Below the pieces are notes generated by a model that ran no database searches, was not told where the DNA came from, and was given only the letters and a program-made list of their open reading frames with translations. A stretch of DNA of 12,463 nucleotides. Source: Acidobacteriota bacterium (GTDB lineage Bacteria > Acidobacteriota > Polarisedimenticolia > JAPUIV01). The stretch spans positions 1 through 12,463 of the forward strand of contig JAPUIV010000190.1 in assembly GCA_027296665.1 (NCBI GenBank), written 5' to 3'. The translations under genes and the position numbers were made by a program. Shown one piece after another: positions 1 through 6,771 of the stretch (within the stretch, counting starts at the first letter, position 1; every line of letters starts with the position of its first letter).

Positions 1-39
1 CGGGTGTTGCGGGACTGGCAATCGGCAAAATTCCTCTAA
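1..39 (+). CDS. C-terminal end of a third FAD oxidoreductase copy (5' part outside window)
   Basis: Frame 1 reads RVLRDWQSAKFL followed by TAA at 37-39. The minus-strand oxidoreductase at 345-1970 ends in the same residues except for its last one, R instead of L. This is therefore the tail of a near-identical gene on the opposite strand whose body lies left of the window, or else an assembly artefact that mirrors the same tail. Only 12 codons are visible, so family membership rests entirely on the match to the neighbouring gene. The two genes would converge tail to tail across about 300 bases. Confidence 0.5.
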   Translation, partial: RVLRDWQSAKFL

Positions 40-67
40 ATCGGAAACCGGGATCCGGAACCGTCCC
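1..67 (+). repeat. Left arm of a 67-base inverted repeat
   Basis: Bases 1-67 match the reverse complement of 317-383 at 66 of 67 positions. The only mismatch is T at 35 against the G that pairs with C349. The match starts at the first base of the window, so the arm may extend further left. It covers the last codons and stop of the oxidoreductase and 28 bases past the stop, then ends abruptly at 67. Confidence 0.9.
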
Positions 68-170
68 GGGGCGCGCCGGTCGCCCTTCGCTCCCTGCTCC
101 AGTGCCGGCCCGTCCACGGCTGGCAGCCCGCCTCCCGCGCCCGTCGAGGAGCGCTTCCAATGTCCCAACC

Positions 171-200
171 AACAGGCGCTGGCGACTCCCGGCGGCCCGC
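171..200 (+). repeat. 30-base direct repeat, copy 1
   Basis: Bases 171-200 match 282-311 at 27 of 30 positions, with a 111-base offset. The shared core is GGCGACTCCCGGCG followed by CCCGC. The repeat lies in the non-coding spacer between the two inverted arms. Its family is unknown to me. Confidence 0.7.
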
Positions 201-202
201 TA

Positions 203-221
203 GCCGGGGCGGGTCCCCGGC
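203..221. other. Strong GC hairpin in the convergent spacer
   Basis: GCCGGGG (203-209) and CCCCGGC (215-221) form a perfect 7-base stem around a 5-base loop. It sits between two convergent gene ends, where a terminator would be expected. Neither strand has a T-run after it, so a classical intrinsic terminator is not shown. Apart from this hairpin, the direct repeats and the inverted arms, I see no gene in 40-344. Confidence 0.5.
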
Positions 222-281
222 GCTTCCGCAGTGTTCGCTCGGGGCGACCAACGCGTAAGCATTGCTTTCTGGATGCCGAGT

Positions 282-311
282 AACATGCGCGGGCGACTCC
301 CGGCGACCCGC
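282..311 (+). repeat. 30-base direct repeat, copy 2
   Basis: This is the second copy of the repeat at 171-200, differing at three positions. Within it GCGGG (289-293) can pair with CCCGC (307-311), so the copy may fold on its own. It ends six bases before the right inverted-repeat arm. Confidence 0.7.
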
Positions 312-316
312 AAGTT

Positions 317-383
317 GGGACGGTTCCGGATCCCGGTTTCCGATTTAGCGGAATTTTGCCGATTGCCAGTCCCGCAACACCCG
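317..383 (-). repeat. Right arm of the 67-base inverted repeat
   Basis: This is the partner of 1-67. It includes the last 12 codons and stop of the minus-strand oxidoreductase and 28 bases downstream of that stop. Whether the match continues past 383 into the gene cannot be seen, because the left arm runs off the window. Confidence 0.9.
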
Positions 384-1970
384 GGCGGCGGCGTTGAATC
401 CGCACCGCCCCGTGACCCCGCCGCCCGGATGGGTCCCGGCGCCGCAAAGGTACAGGTTGCGGATGGGGGTCCGGTATCCGGCGCAGTCAGGCAGGGGACG
501 CAGGAGATAGAGTTGATCGAGGGAATGCTCTCCATGGTAGATATGCCCTTCGGTCAAGCCGTAACGTTGCTCCAAATCGGAGGGCGCCAGAACCGATCGG
601 TACCGGATGGTTCCGGAAAGGCCGGGAGCGTATCTATCCAGGAGTTCGATGACGGAATCGGCCAGCGGTTCCCGCTCCTCCTCCCAACTTCCCGCCTGGA
701 GATGGTAGGGAGCGAACTGGACGAGAATCGACATCACGTGGTGTCCCTCTGGAGCGAGGGTGGGATCGGTCAGGGACGGGATCAAGCATTCCAGGAAGGG
801 GAAGGCGGAACGGCAACCATGTTTGGCCTCGTCGAAGGCTCTTTCCAGGTATTCGAGGTCGGGGCTGATCCGCACCCGGCCCCGGAGGGCCGGTGACGGC
901 GGTTGTCCCGAGAGTGAACTGAATTCCGGCAGGCGATCCAGAGCCAGATGAACAACCGCCATGGCTCCTTTCATCTGGAAATGGTCGACACGGCGGAGGA
1001 ATTCCGGGTCGAGATGGATCGGATCGATCAGGCGAAGAAATGTTCGTTTCGGATCGGCGCTGGATAAAACGACCTGGCCGAGAATCTCCTCGCCCCCGCG
1101 CAAGGCAACACCCCTGGCCGTTTCCCCGCTTACCTGGATCCGCTCCACTGCCGCGCCGGTCCGGATCACCGCGCCGTGGCCTTCCGCCGCGGCGGCGAGG
1201 GCCCGGACCAGGTTTCCCATGCCGCCGCGGGGGATCACCCGCGGGCCCGGTTTGGCATTGCCTCCGGTGAGGAAATCGTAGAGCAAGAGGGAGGCGGTTC
1301 CGGGCGACACCGGTCCGGCCAATGAACCGATCAGGGCGCCGGCGGCGAACTGAGCGCGAAGGAGGTCGGTCTCGAACCATTCAGACAGGAAATCGGCGAG
1401 GCTCAGCAGGGGGATTCGCAGGAGTTCGGAGAGATCCTTGCGCCCCAGCCGGCGAATCCGGCCGCCTAGCCGGAGGAGTTCCAGGCCATCCCGGATTCCA
1501 TGGGGGGAGAAAGGGGGAGGGGGGTTATCGAGTTGCGGCGCCAGTGACCTGCAAAGACGCTTGAGAAGGTCCAGGAACTCGCCGTACCTCTCGGAATCGG
1601 CGGCGGAAAAGCGGGAGATTTCCTCTTTTGATTGGGCAGCACTCTCCGACAAAAGAAGGGATCGATGCCCGTTTCCACCCGGGGTCCACACCGTTCCAGG
1701 GAGGGCCAGCAGTTCCAGGCCATGGCGTTCGAGGTCGAGATCGTTGTGGATGCGGGGAGGCAGGGGGGACAGGGAGGGACAACTCGAGAACCGGTATCCA
1801 GGAAACGGTTCCTCGGTCCGGGTGGATCCGCCAATTTCCCGATCCCTTTCGAGAACCACAACCCGTTTGCCGGCCCGGGCCAGGTAAGCGGCTGCGATCA
1901 GGCCATTGTGACCCGCGCCGACTATGATCGCATCGAACCGGGAGGTTCCCCTCTTTTCCGTCGCGCCCAT
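345..1970 (-). CDS. PYROXD2-like NAD(P)/FAD-dependent oxidoreductase (paralogue A)
   Basis: This 541-residue protein belongs to the phytoene desaturase/amine oxidase-like FAD superfamily (COG1233), on the PYROXD2-like branch. The N-terminal dinucleotide fold shows IIVGAGHNG at about residues 15-23, the acidic end of the second strand at E41 and the GG of the FAD motif at 47-48. The C-terminus has the second FAD-contact motif, CGAGTHPGGGVTGRCGFNAA, at about 509-528. There is no signal peptide or membrane segment, so it is probably cytoplasmic. The substrate is unknown; bacterial members are often named phytoene dehydrogenase-related, but no carotenoid gene is nearby. The ATG lies 3 bases after the stop of paralogue B, and its SD-like AGTAGG lies in the end of that gene, suggesting co-transcription and translational coupling. 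Its tail is duplicated in inverted orientation at the window's left edge. Confidence 0.93.
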   Translation of the reverse strand: MGATEKRGTSRFDAIIVGAGHNGLIAAAYLARAGKRVVVLERDREIGGSTRTEEPFPGYRFSSCPSLSPLPPRIHNDLDLERHGLELLALPGTVWTPGGNGHRSLLLSESAAQSKEEISRFSAADSERYGEFLDLLKRLCRSLAPQLDNPPPPFSPHGIRDGLELLRLGGRIRRLGRKDLSELLRIPLLSLADFLSEWFETDLLRAQFAAGALIGSLAGPVSPGTASLLLYDFLTGGNAKPGPRVIPRGGMGNLVRALAAAAEGHGAVIRTGAAVERIQVSGETARGVALRGGEEILGQVVLSSADPKRTFLRLIDPIHLDPEFLRRVDHFQMKGAMAVVHLALDRLPEFSSLSGQPPSPALRGRVRISPDLEYLERAFDEAKHGCRSAFPFLECLIPSLTDPTLAPEGHHVMSILVQFAPYHLQAGSWEEEREPLADSVIELLDRYAPGLSGTIRYRSVLAPSDLEQRYGLTEGHIYHGEHSLDQLYLLRPLPDCAGYRTPIRNLYLCGAGTHPGGGVTGRCGFNAAARVLRDWQSAKFR

Positions 1971-1973
1971 TAC

Positions 1974-3563
1974 CTACTTTCCGTTTCCATCCCGCAGGAT
2001 CCGCCGTGCCGCCAGCCGGCCGGGCGCCCCCATGACCCCGCCGCCGGGATGCGCGCCGGAACCACACAGGTACAGGTTCCGGATCGGGGTCCGATACCGG
2101 GCGGATCCCGAAAGCGGCCTCTGGAAGAAGAGTTGTTCCCGGGAAAGTTCGCCGTGAAAAATATTTCCTTCGGTGAGGCCGAATTCCCGTTCCAGATCGA
2201 GAGGAGTCAAGATCTGCCGGTGCAGGATGATCTTCCTGATGTCGGGTACGTACTCCGCGAGAGTGTCGATCACGTTGTCCCCGAATTCTTCTTTCCTGTC
2301 GTCCCAGTTGCCGTTGCGCAGATGATAGGGGGCGTATTGGACGAAGATCGACATCACATGCTTGCCGGGCGGCGCCAGGGTCGGGTCGGTGAGGGTCGGA
2401 ATTACCATGTCGAGGTAGGGGCGCCTGGAAAAACTTCCGTATTTCGCGTCCTCGTAAGCTCTCTCCATGTACTCCACGCTGGGGGAGATGGCGATGGAGC
2501 CGCGTAGATGGGGGCCGGAGCCTGGCAGGCAGGTGAACTGGGGAACGCCGTCCAGAGCCAGGTTCACCTTCCCGGACGATCCCCGGAACTTGTACCGGCT
2601 CAGCCGCTCCCGGAACTCCTGGTCCAGATCGCCGGGATCCAGCATTTTCAGGAAGGTTCGCCGCGGGTCGACGCCGGAAGCGACTACCCGGGCCCGGAGC
2701 TTCTCACCGCTTTCCAGGGTGACACCGATCGCCCGGCCCTTGCGAAGATCGATCCGGGCCACCGGACTCTCCTTGCGGATCTCCGCCCCGTGTTCCCTGG
2801 CGGCGGCGGCTATCGATTCGCTGATCGCGCCGTTCCCGCCGCGCGCCAGCCCCCAGGATCGGAAGGAACCGTCGATCTCTCCCATGTAATGGTGCAGGAG
2901 TATGTAAGCGGTTCCAGGCGATCTTACCCCGAGAAAGGATCCGATGATACCGCTGGCGGAAAGGGCCGCCTTGAGGACATCCGACTCGAACCACTGGTCG
3001 AGGAAATCGACCGCGCTCATCGTCATCAATTTTGCTTGCTGGAACTGAAATTCCTCGCCCAGATCGCGGAAACGCCGGCCGAGGCCCAGCAATGACAGGA
3101 GATGGGAGGGCCGAAGGGAGGTTGGATCCGGGGGTTCCGTTGACAGGATCGGTTTCACGAACCTGGCCATGAAGGTCATCGTCCGGCCGAACTCCTCGTA
3201 CGCCTCCGCATCGGCGGCCGAGTGGCGGCTGATCTCCCTCCGGGTCTGATCCGGATCACTCCATCGCATCAGATAGTCGCCGTCGGGCAGGGGGTTGAAG
3301 GAGCAATCGAGAGGAAGAATTTCCAGGCCGTGCCGGGCGAGATCCAGTTCCTGGATGATCTCCGGTTGCAGGAGACTGACCACGTAGGAGCAAACGGAGA
3401 ACCGGAACCCGGGAAAGATCTCCTCGGTGACGGCGGACCCGCCGAGACAATACCGGCGTTCCAGAACCACAACCCGCTTTCCGGCCTTTGCCAGGTAGGC
3501 GGCGGTGACCAGCCCGTTGTGGCCGCCGCCGATGATGATCGCGTCGTAGTCTGGCAAAGGCAA
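1974..3563 (-). CDS. PYROXD2-like NAD(P)/FAD-dependent oxidoreductase (paralogue B)
   Basis: This 529-residue protein is a full-length paralogue of the downstream gene; the two align from end to end. It shows IIIGGGHNG at about residues 9-17, E35 closing the second strand, GG at 41-42, and near the C-terminus LYLCGSGAHPGGGVMG. The start is TTG at 3563-3561. It is supported by GGAG at 3571-3574, seven bases upstream, and by the fold beginning only a few residues in. It is the first gene of a two-gene unit with paralogue A and is divergent from the aminomethyltransferase-like gene. One difference from paralogue A is GAPGRLAARR in place of GRCGFNAARV after the glycine-rich motif, so the FAD-proximal end of the pocket differs. 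Substrate unknown. Confidence 0.93.
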   Translation of the reverse strand: MPLPDYDAIIIGGGHNGLVTAAYLAKAGKRVVVLERRYCLGGSAVTEEIFPGFRFSVCSYVVSLLQPEIIQELDLARHGLEILPLDCSFNPLPDGDYLMRWSDPDQTRREISRHSAADAEAYEEFGRTMTFMARFVKPILSTEPPDPTSLRPSHLLSLLGLGRRFRDLGEEFQFQQAKLMTMSAVDFLDQWFESDVLKAALSASGIIGSFLGVRSPGTAYILLHHYMGEIDGSFRSWGLARGGNGAISESIAAAAREHGAEIRKESPVARIDLRKGRAIGVTLESGEKLRARVVASGVDPRRTFLKMLDPGDLDQEFRERLSRYKFRGSSGKVNLALDGVPQFTCLPGSGPHLRGSIAISPSVEYMERAYEDAKYGSFSRRPYLDMVIPTLTDPTLAPPGKHVMSIFVQYAPYHLRNGNWDDRKEEFGDNVIDTLAEYVPDIRKIILHRQILTPLDLEREFGLTEGNIFHGELSREQLFFQRPLSGSARYRTPIRNLYLCGSGAHPGGGVMGAPGRLAARRILRDGNGK

Positions 3564-3570
3564 ATTCGGT

Positions 3571-3574
3571 CTCC
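3571..3574 (-). promoter_or_regulatory. Ribosome binding site supporting a TTG start
   Basis: The minus strand reads GGAG, then seven bases, then TTG (3563-3561). No ATG or GTG gives a sensible N-terminus this close to the GxGxxG fold, so this site decides the start of paralogue B. Confidence 0.6.
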
Positions 3575-3614
3575 GGCGGCTCCGTTCAGGGAGTTTCAGG
3601 GTGTTGGAAGCGGT

Positions 3615-3644
3615 ATTCTACCTTCGGAGTCGGCCAGGCCGCAA
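3615..3644 (-). promoter_or_regulatory. Candidate sigma70-type promoter for the oxidoreductase pair
   Basis: On the minus strand TTGCGG (3644-3639) is followed after 18 bases by TAGAAT (3620-3615), which matches the -10 consensus at five of six positions. It lies about 50 bases upstream of the TTG start. The -35 match is weak (three of six), so this is only a candidate. Confidence 0.35.
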
Positions 3645-3657
3645 GGCCATCCGATTC

Positions 3658-3687
3658 TTGATCCGATCCCTCGTCGCGGAATATACT
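3658..3687 (+). promoter_or_regulatory. Candidate sigma70-type promoter for the GcvT-like gene
   Basis: TTGATC (3658-3663) and TATACT (3682-3687) are 18 bases apart. The -10 matches consensus at five of six positions. Transcription would start near 3694 and give a leader of roughly 37 bases. Together with the minus-strand candidate at 3615-3644, it would make 3564-3730 a divergent promoter region. Confidence 0.45.
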
Positions 3688-3708
3688 GTCTCTCCATTTA
3701 TTAGGATT

Positions 3709-3714
3709 AAGGAG
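3709..3714 (+). promoter_or_regulatory. SD-like AAGGAG at unusual distance from the ATG
   Basis: AAGGAG is the only good Shine-Dalgarno sequence before the GcvT-like gene. It lies 16 bases from the ATG at 3731, longer than usual. The codons between contain no in-frame ATG, GTG or TTG, so the start at 3731 stands, but initiation may be inefficient. Confidence 0.4.
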
Positions 3715-3730
3715 CGCCCGCCGCGACCGC

Positions 3731-4918
3731 ATGGGGATCCCGACGCCATTCCATTCCCGGACCGCCGCCCTTTGCAGCAGCATGAAGTGGCGGGAGTGGG
3801 CCGGCTACCTTGCCGTCTCGAGCTATGAGACCTGTCACGAACGGGAGTACCTCGCCCTTCGCCAGAGCGCCGGGCTGCTCGACATTTCTCCCCTGTTCAA
3901 GTACCGGGTCCGGGGTCCCGATGCGGTTGCGATGCTGGACCGGCTCGTCACCCGGAGGATGGACAAATGTTCCGTCGGCCAGGTGGTCTATTCCTGCTGG
4001 TGCAACGATCGGGGCAAGGTGATTGACGACGGTACGATCGCCCGGCTGGAGGAAAACCTGTTCCGGGTGACCTCGGCCAGTCCGAGTTTTCGGTGGTTCC
4101 GTTCCGTGGCCAGGGGGTTCGATGTGGTGATCGAGGATGAATCCACCTCTCTCGCCGCCCTCGCAATCCAGGGGCCGACCTCGAGGGAGATTCTGAGACA
4201 GGTATCGGACGCCGACCTGGACAACCTGAAATATTTTCGCCTCGCAAGATGCCGGATCGGTTCCATTCCGGTGGTCCTATCCCGGACCGGTTACACCGGG
4301 GATCTTGGATACGAGATCTGGGCCGGCGCCGAACATGCCGTGGAATTGTGGGATCTATTGATGGACGGAGGCCGGGAATTCGGTCTCACGCCGATGGGGT
4401 TACAAGCCCTCGATGTTGCCCGGATCGAGGCGGGTTACATTCTGATCGGCGTCGACTATACCAGCGCCCGCACGGCAATGACGGAGCTCCAGGCGGTGAG
4501 CCCGTACGAGATCGGGCTCGGGTGGACGGTGCATCTGGGAAAAGATAACTTCGTCGGCCGGACGGCCCTTCTGGAAGAGAAGGAGATCGGTCCGCGGCGG
4601 AAGCTTGTCGGTCTCGAAATAGACTGGCAGGTCCTTGTGGACCATCAGGAACGGTCCGGCCTGCCTCCCGATCTCCCCCTGGTTCCCTGGAGAGAGGTGA
4701 TGCCGTTGTTTTCCGGCGGCCGGCAGGCGGGATGGGCCACCAGCGGATGCTGGTCCCCCACTTTGAAACGGTATATCGCCCTCGGTTCGGTGCCACCCGG
4801 GCTGGCCTCGGCCGGTAGCCGGTTCGAGATCGAGTTCATGGTCGAGTACGAAAGAAAGCGGGTGCCCATTCGAGTCGTCCCCAAGCCGTTCTTCGATCCT
4901 CCCCGCAAACGGACCTGA
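3731..4918 (+). CDS. Aminomethyltransferase family protein (GcvT fold)
   Basis: This 395-residue protein resembles GcvT (glycine cleavage T protein) and the folate-binding halves of dimethylglycine/sarcosine dehydrogenases. Those proteins pass one-carbon units from a substrate to tetrahydrofolate. Visible landmarks are TPFHSRTAAL at 5-14, a GLLDISPLFKY segment at 48-58, GKVIDDG at 95-101 carrying the Asp that contacts folate in the family, and SRTGYTGDLGYEI at 184-196. RIEAGYILIGVDYTSA follows at 231-246, then the C-terminal barrel from about 285. The variant DYTSA where GcvT usually has an E-x-D segment, and the N-terminal TPFHSRTAAL, suggest a GcvT-like subfamily rather than glycine cleavage. 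No gcvP or gcvH is in view. It is divergent from the oxidoreductase pair and convergent with msrA. The methyl donor is unknown. Confidence 0.88.
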   Translation: MGIPTPFHSRTAALCSSMKWREWAGYLAVSSYETCHEREYLALRQSAGLLDISPLFKYRVRGPDAVAMLDRLVTRRMDKCSVGQVVYSCWCNDRGKVIDDGTIARLEENLFRVTSASPSFRWFRSVARGFDVVIEDESTSLAALAIQGPTSREILRQVSDADLDNLKYFRLARCRIGSIPVVLSRTGYTGDLGYEIWAGAEHAVELWDLLMDGGREFGLTPMGLQALDVARIEAGYILIGVDYTSARTAMTELQAVSPYEIGLGWTVHLGKDNFVGRTALLEEKEIGPRRKLVGLEIDWQVLVDHQERSGLPPDLPLVPWREVMPLFSGGRQAGWATSGCWSPTLKRYIALGSVPPGLASAGSRFEIEFMVEYERKRVPIRVVPKPFFDPPRKRT

Positions 4919-4953
4919 CCTTCGCCTGAAGAGATTCCGGCAGAAGGCCCTTC

Positions 4954-5430
4954 TCAGATCTTGCAATTGCTCTTATCGCGTTTTTCCAGGTACCGCTGGT
5001 GGTATTCTTCGGCGGGAAAAAATCGACCGGCCGGAGTGATCTCCGTGGCGATCGGCCGGGCAAGCCTGCCGGATCGGGAGAGTTCCTCCTTCGATCTCGC
5101 GGCCACTTTCTCCTGTTCCGGGGTATGGAAGAAGACGGCGGAACGGTACTGGGAACCGATATCCGGTCCCTGCCGGTTTAACGTGGTCGGATCGTGGCTC
5201 TCCCAGAAGACTTCCATGAGCTTTTCGAAGGAGACCGTTTCGGGATCGAAGGTTACCAGGATCGCCTCGGCATGGCCGGTCGTGCCGGCGCACACCTCCT
5301 GGTAGGAGGGATCGATCGCCGAACCGCCGGTGTACCCCACGGTGACGTCGGTCACCCCCGGAACGTTTCTGAAGACCGCCTCGACCCCCCAGAAACAGCC
5401 TGCTGCGAAGGTTGCCTTTTCGGTGTTCAT
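4954..5430 (-). CDS. msrA: Peptide-methionine (S)-S-oxide reductase MsrA
   Basis: MsrA reduces the S-epimer of methionine sulfoxide in proteins, repairing oxidised methionine with electrons usually from thioredoxin. This 158-residue protein has the signature GCFWG with catalytic Cys12, preceded by the usual AA. It also has VGYTGG at 31-36, GTTGHAEAI at 49-57, SHDPTTLNRQGPDIGSQYRS at 78-97 and EEYHQRYL at 141-148, all hallmarks of the family. Cys156 near the C-terminus could act as a resolving cysteine. There is no signal peptide, so the enzyme is cytosolic. It is the last gene of the tight minus-strand run, 41 bases after the cyclase, with AAGG eight bases before the ATG. Its stop faces the GcvT-like gene across 35 bases. 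Confidence 0.97.
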   Translation of the reverse strand: MNTEKATFAAGCFWGVEAVFRNVPGVTDVTVGYTGGSAIDPSYQEVCAGTTGHAEAILVTFDPETVSFEKLMEVFWESHDPTTLNRQGPDIGSQYRSAVFFHTPEQEKVAARSKEELSRSGRLARPIATEITPAGRFFPAEEYHQRYLEKRDKSNCKI

Positions 5431-5471
5431 CTTTTCTGCCTTATTGAATTATTTCCTGACCCGATAATCGG

Positions 5472-6275
5472 TTAATGGTTGGGGACGAGGGCGATGACCC
5501 TGGTCGGTCCGCCGGAACCGCCCCTGATTTTCATCGGCAGGGCAATGAGAATGGCTCCCCGCGGCGGCAGCCGCTCCAGGTTCGCCAGGTTTTCCAGGCC
5601 CGGGACATTGGCGGCGGCGGCGATCCGGTGGACCATGAATTTCTTCGATTGGCCGAAGTCGATCGATGCGGTGTCGATACCCAGAACTCCCACCTTCCGC
5701 TGTTCCACAAGAATCCTGGCCGCCTCCGCCCCGAAGCCCGGAAAACGCAACCTCGAGGCGTCGCCCGGAGTGTCGTCCCCGAGATAGGATTTCGGGTCGG
5801 GCCAGAACCGGCTCCAACCGGTGCGCAGGATCACCATCGAACCGGGTTCAATCGGTCCGAACTGTTTCTCGAAATCGCGGATCACCTGGGGGGTGAGGCG
5901 GTAATCGGGGTCGGTTGCCGCTGCCGCGGAGACGTCCAGAACCACGGCGGGAGCCACCAGTTGTTCGAGGGGAATTTCGGCAACCGAACGCATCCGTTCG
6001 CCGAAGTGAAGGGGGGCGTCGATGTGCGTCCCCCCATGCTCGGGGGTGCACAGGGAATTGGCGGAGTAGAAATAACCTGCATCGGTCTTCCCGAAATCCA
6101 GCCGTTCCAGCCGGAACCGGGATGGGGCGGTCGGCCAGTATACGGTATCCGCGTCGAATGTGTGGGTCAGGTCGATCAACTGGTAATCGGCCAGATCGGG
6201 AGCCTGGAGCTTGGTTCCCGCTGAAATGGCGGGAGCGAGACAGGCCAACAGGGCGGCGAGAACCGTCGCTTTCAT
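5472..6275 (-). CDS. Exported cyclase family protein (kynurenine formamidase-like)
   Basis: This is a 267-residue member of the cyclase family (PF04199), which includes arylformamidase KynB and other metal-dependent amidohydrolases. The metal-site motif HGGTHIDAPLH lies at 80-90, with H80, H84, D86 and H90 as expected ligands. LIDLTHTFD (33-41), a RTGW loop (151-154) and GIDTASID (199-206) also fit the family. Residues 1-19 form a short hydrophobic signal peptide ending in AISA, so the enzyme is probably periplasmic, unlike cytosolic KynB. The start ATG lies 3 bases after the bcp stop, with GAGGG eight bases upstream inside bcp, implying co-translation. The substrate cannot be fixed; an ester, lactone or amide is as likely as N-formylkynurenine. 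Confidence 0.88.
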   Translation of the reverse strand: MKATVLAALLACLAPAISAGTKLQAPDLADYQLIDLTHTFDADTVYWPTAPSRFRLERLDFGKTDAGYFYSANSLCTPEHGGTHIDAPLHFGERMRSVAEIPLEQLVAPAVVLDVSAAAATDPDYRLTPQVIRDFEKQFGPIEPGSMVILRTGWSRFWPDPKSYLGDDTPGDASRLRFPGFGAEAARILVEQRKVGVLGIDTASIDFGQSKKFMVHRIAAAANVPGLENLANLERLPPRGAILIALPMKIRGGSGGPTRVIALVPNH

Positions 6276-6278
6276 TAA

Positions 6279-6758
6279 TCAATCCCTCTGGCTATCCGAC
6301 TGCAGCGCCTCGAGGACCTTGGCAGGGTGATCCGCGGCCTTGGGAACACGCCTCCAGTGCTTCCGGACCTTGCCGCGGGGATCGATCCAGACGGTGGAGC
6401 GGATCACTCCCACGGTCTTCCTGCCATACAGGATTTTCTCGCCGTAGGCGCCGTACGCCTTCATGACCTTCTTGTCGGGATCGGAGAGTAGGGTGAAGGG
6501 GAGGGCGTACTTCTCGGTGAACTTCCGGTGCGCCTCCGGGCCATCGGGAGAGATACCCAGGACCACGGCGTCCTGTTTCCGGATCCGGTTCCAGAGTTTC
6601 CCGAACCCCTGAGCCTCCTTCGTGCAGCCCGGGGTATCATCCTTGGGATAGAAGTAAAGGATGACATGTTTCCCCCGGTAATCTTTCAGCGCCCATTTTT
6701 TCCCCTTGAAATCGACCAGCGTGAAGGGGGGCGATATTTTTCCCTCCTCGATCGGCAT
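6279..6758 (-). CDS. bcp: Peroxiredoxin, Bcp/PrxQ type
   Basis: This thioredoxin-fold peroxidase reduces hydrogen peroxide and organic hydroperoxides. The 159-residue length is typical for the family. The active site YPKDDTPGCTKEAQGF lies at 37-52, with peroxidatic Cys45. Canonical Bcp has a resolving Cys five residues later, but here that position is Gln50, and the protein contains no other cysteine. It must therefore work as a 1-Cys enzyme, needing an external thiol. VLGISPDGPEAHRKF (66-80) and FTLLSD (88-93) are also family typical. The ATG is preceded by AAGGAGA that abuts the rmuC stop, 13 bases away; the cyclase follows after 3 bases. Confidence 0.95.
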   Translation of the reverse strand: MPIEEGKISPPFTLVDFKGKKWALKDYRGKHVILYFYPKDDTPGCTKEAQGFGKLWNRIRKQDAVVLGISPDGPEAHRKFTEKYALPFTLLSDPDKKVMKAYGAYGEKILYGRKTVGVIRSTVWIDPRGKVRKHWRRVPKAADHPAKVLEALQSDSQRD

Positions 6759-6771
6759 GCCAGTTCTCCTT

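Noticed and set aside
162..320. Integron attC-like site (TCCCAAC ... GTTGGGA)
   Set aside because: Each core misses the RYYYAAC/GTTRRRY consensus at its outer base, the 159-base span is long, and there is no integrase or cassette array.
231..896. Long plus-strand open frame (221 codons) across the left spacer and the end of oxidoreductase A
   Set aside because: It lies mostly antisense to a clear family member, its translation shows no domain, and GC-rich DNA routinely keeps such antisense frames open.
1632..2507. Plus-strand open frame of 291 codons spanning both oxidoreductase genes
   Set aside because: It is antisense to conserved FAD motifs of both paralogues and resembles no family; treated as a shadow frame.
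345..3563. Carotenoid biosynthesis (phytoene desaturase) locus
   Set aside because: Similarity to CrtI is only at superfamily level; the GHNG motif and C-terminus fit the PYROXD2-like branch, and no crtB or crtE is nearby.
4919..4954. Intrinsic terminator between the GcvT-like gene and msrA
   Set aside because: Two tiny hairpins exist (stem of 4 at 4920-4931, stem of 5 at 4942-4954), but both are weak and have no T-run on either strand.
5475..6224. Plus-strand open frame of 249 codons
   Set aside because: It is antisense to the cyclase almost end to end, with a composition typical of a mirrored frame and no motif.
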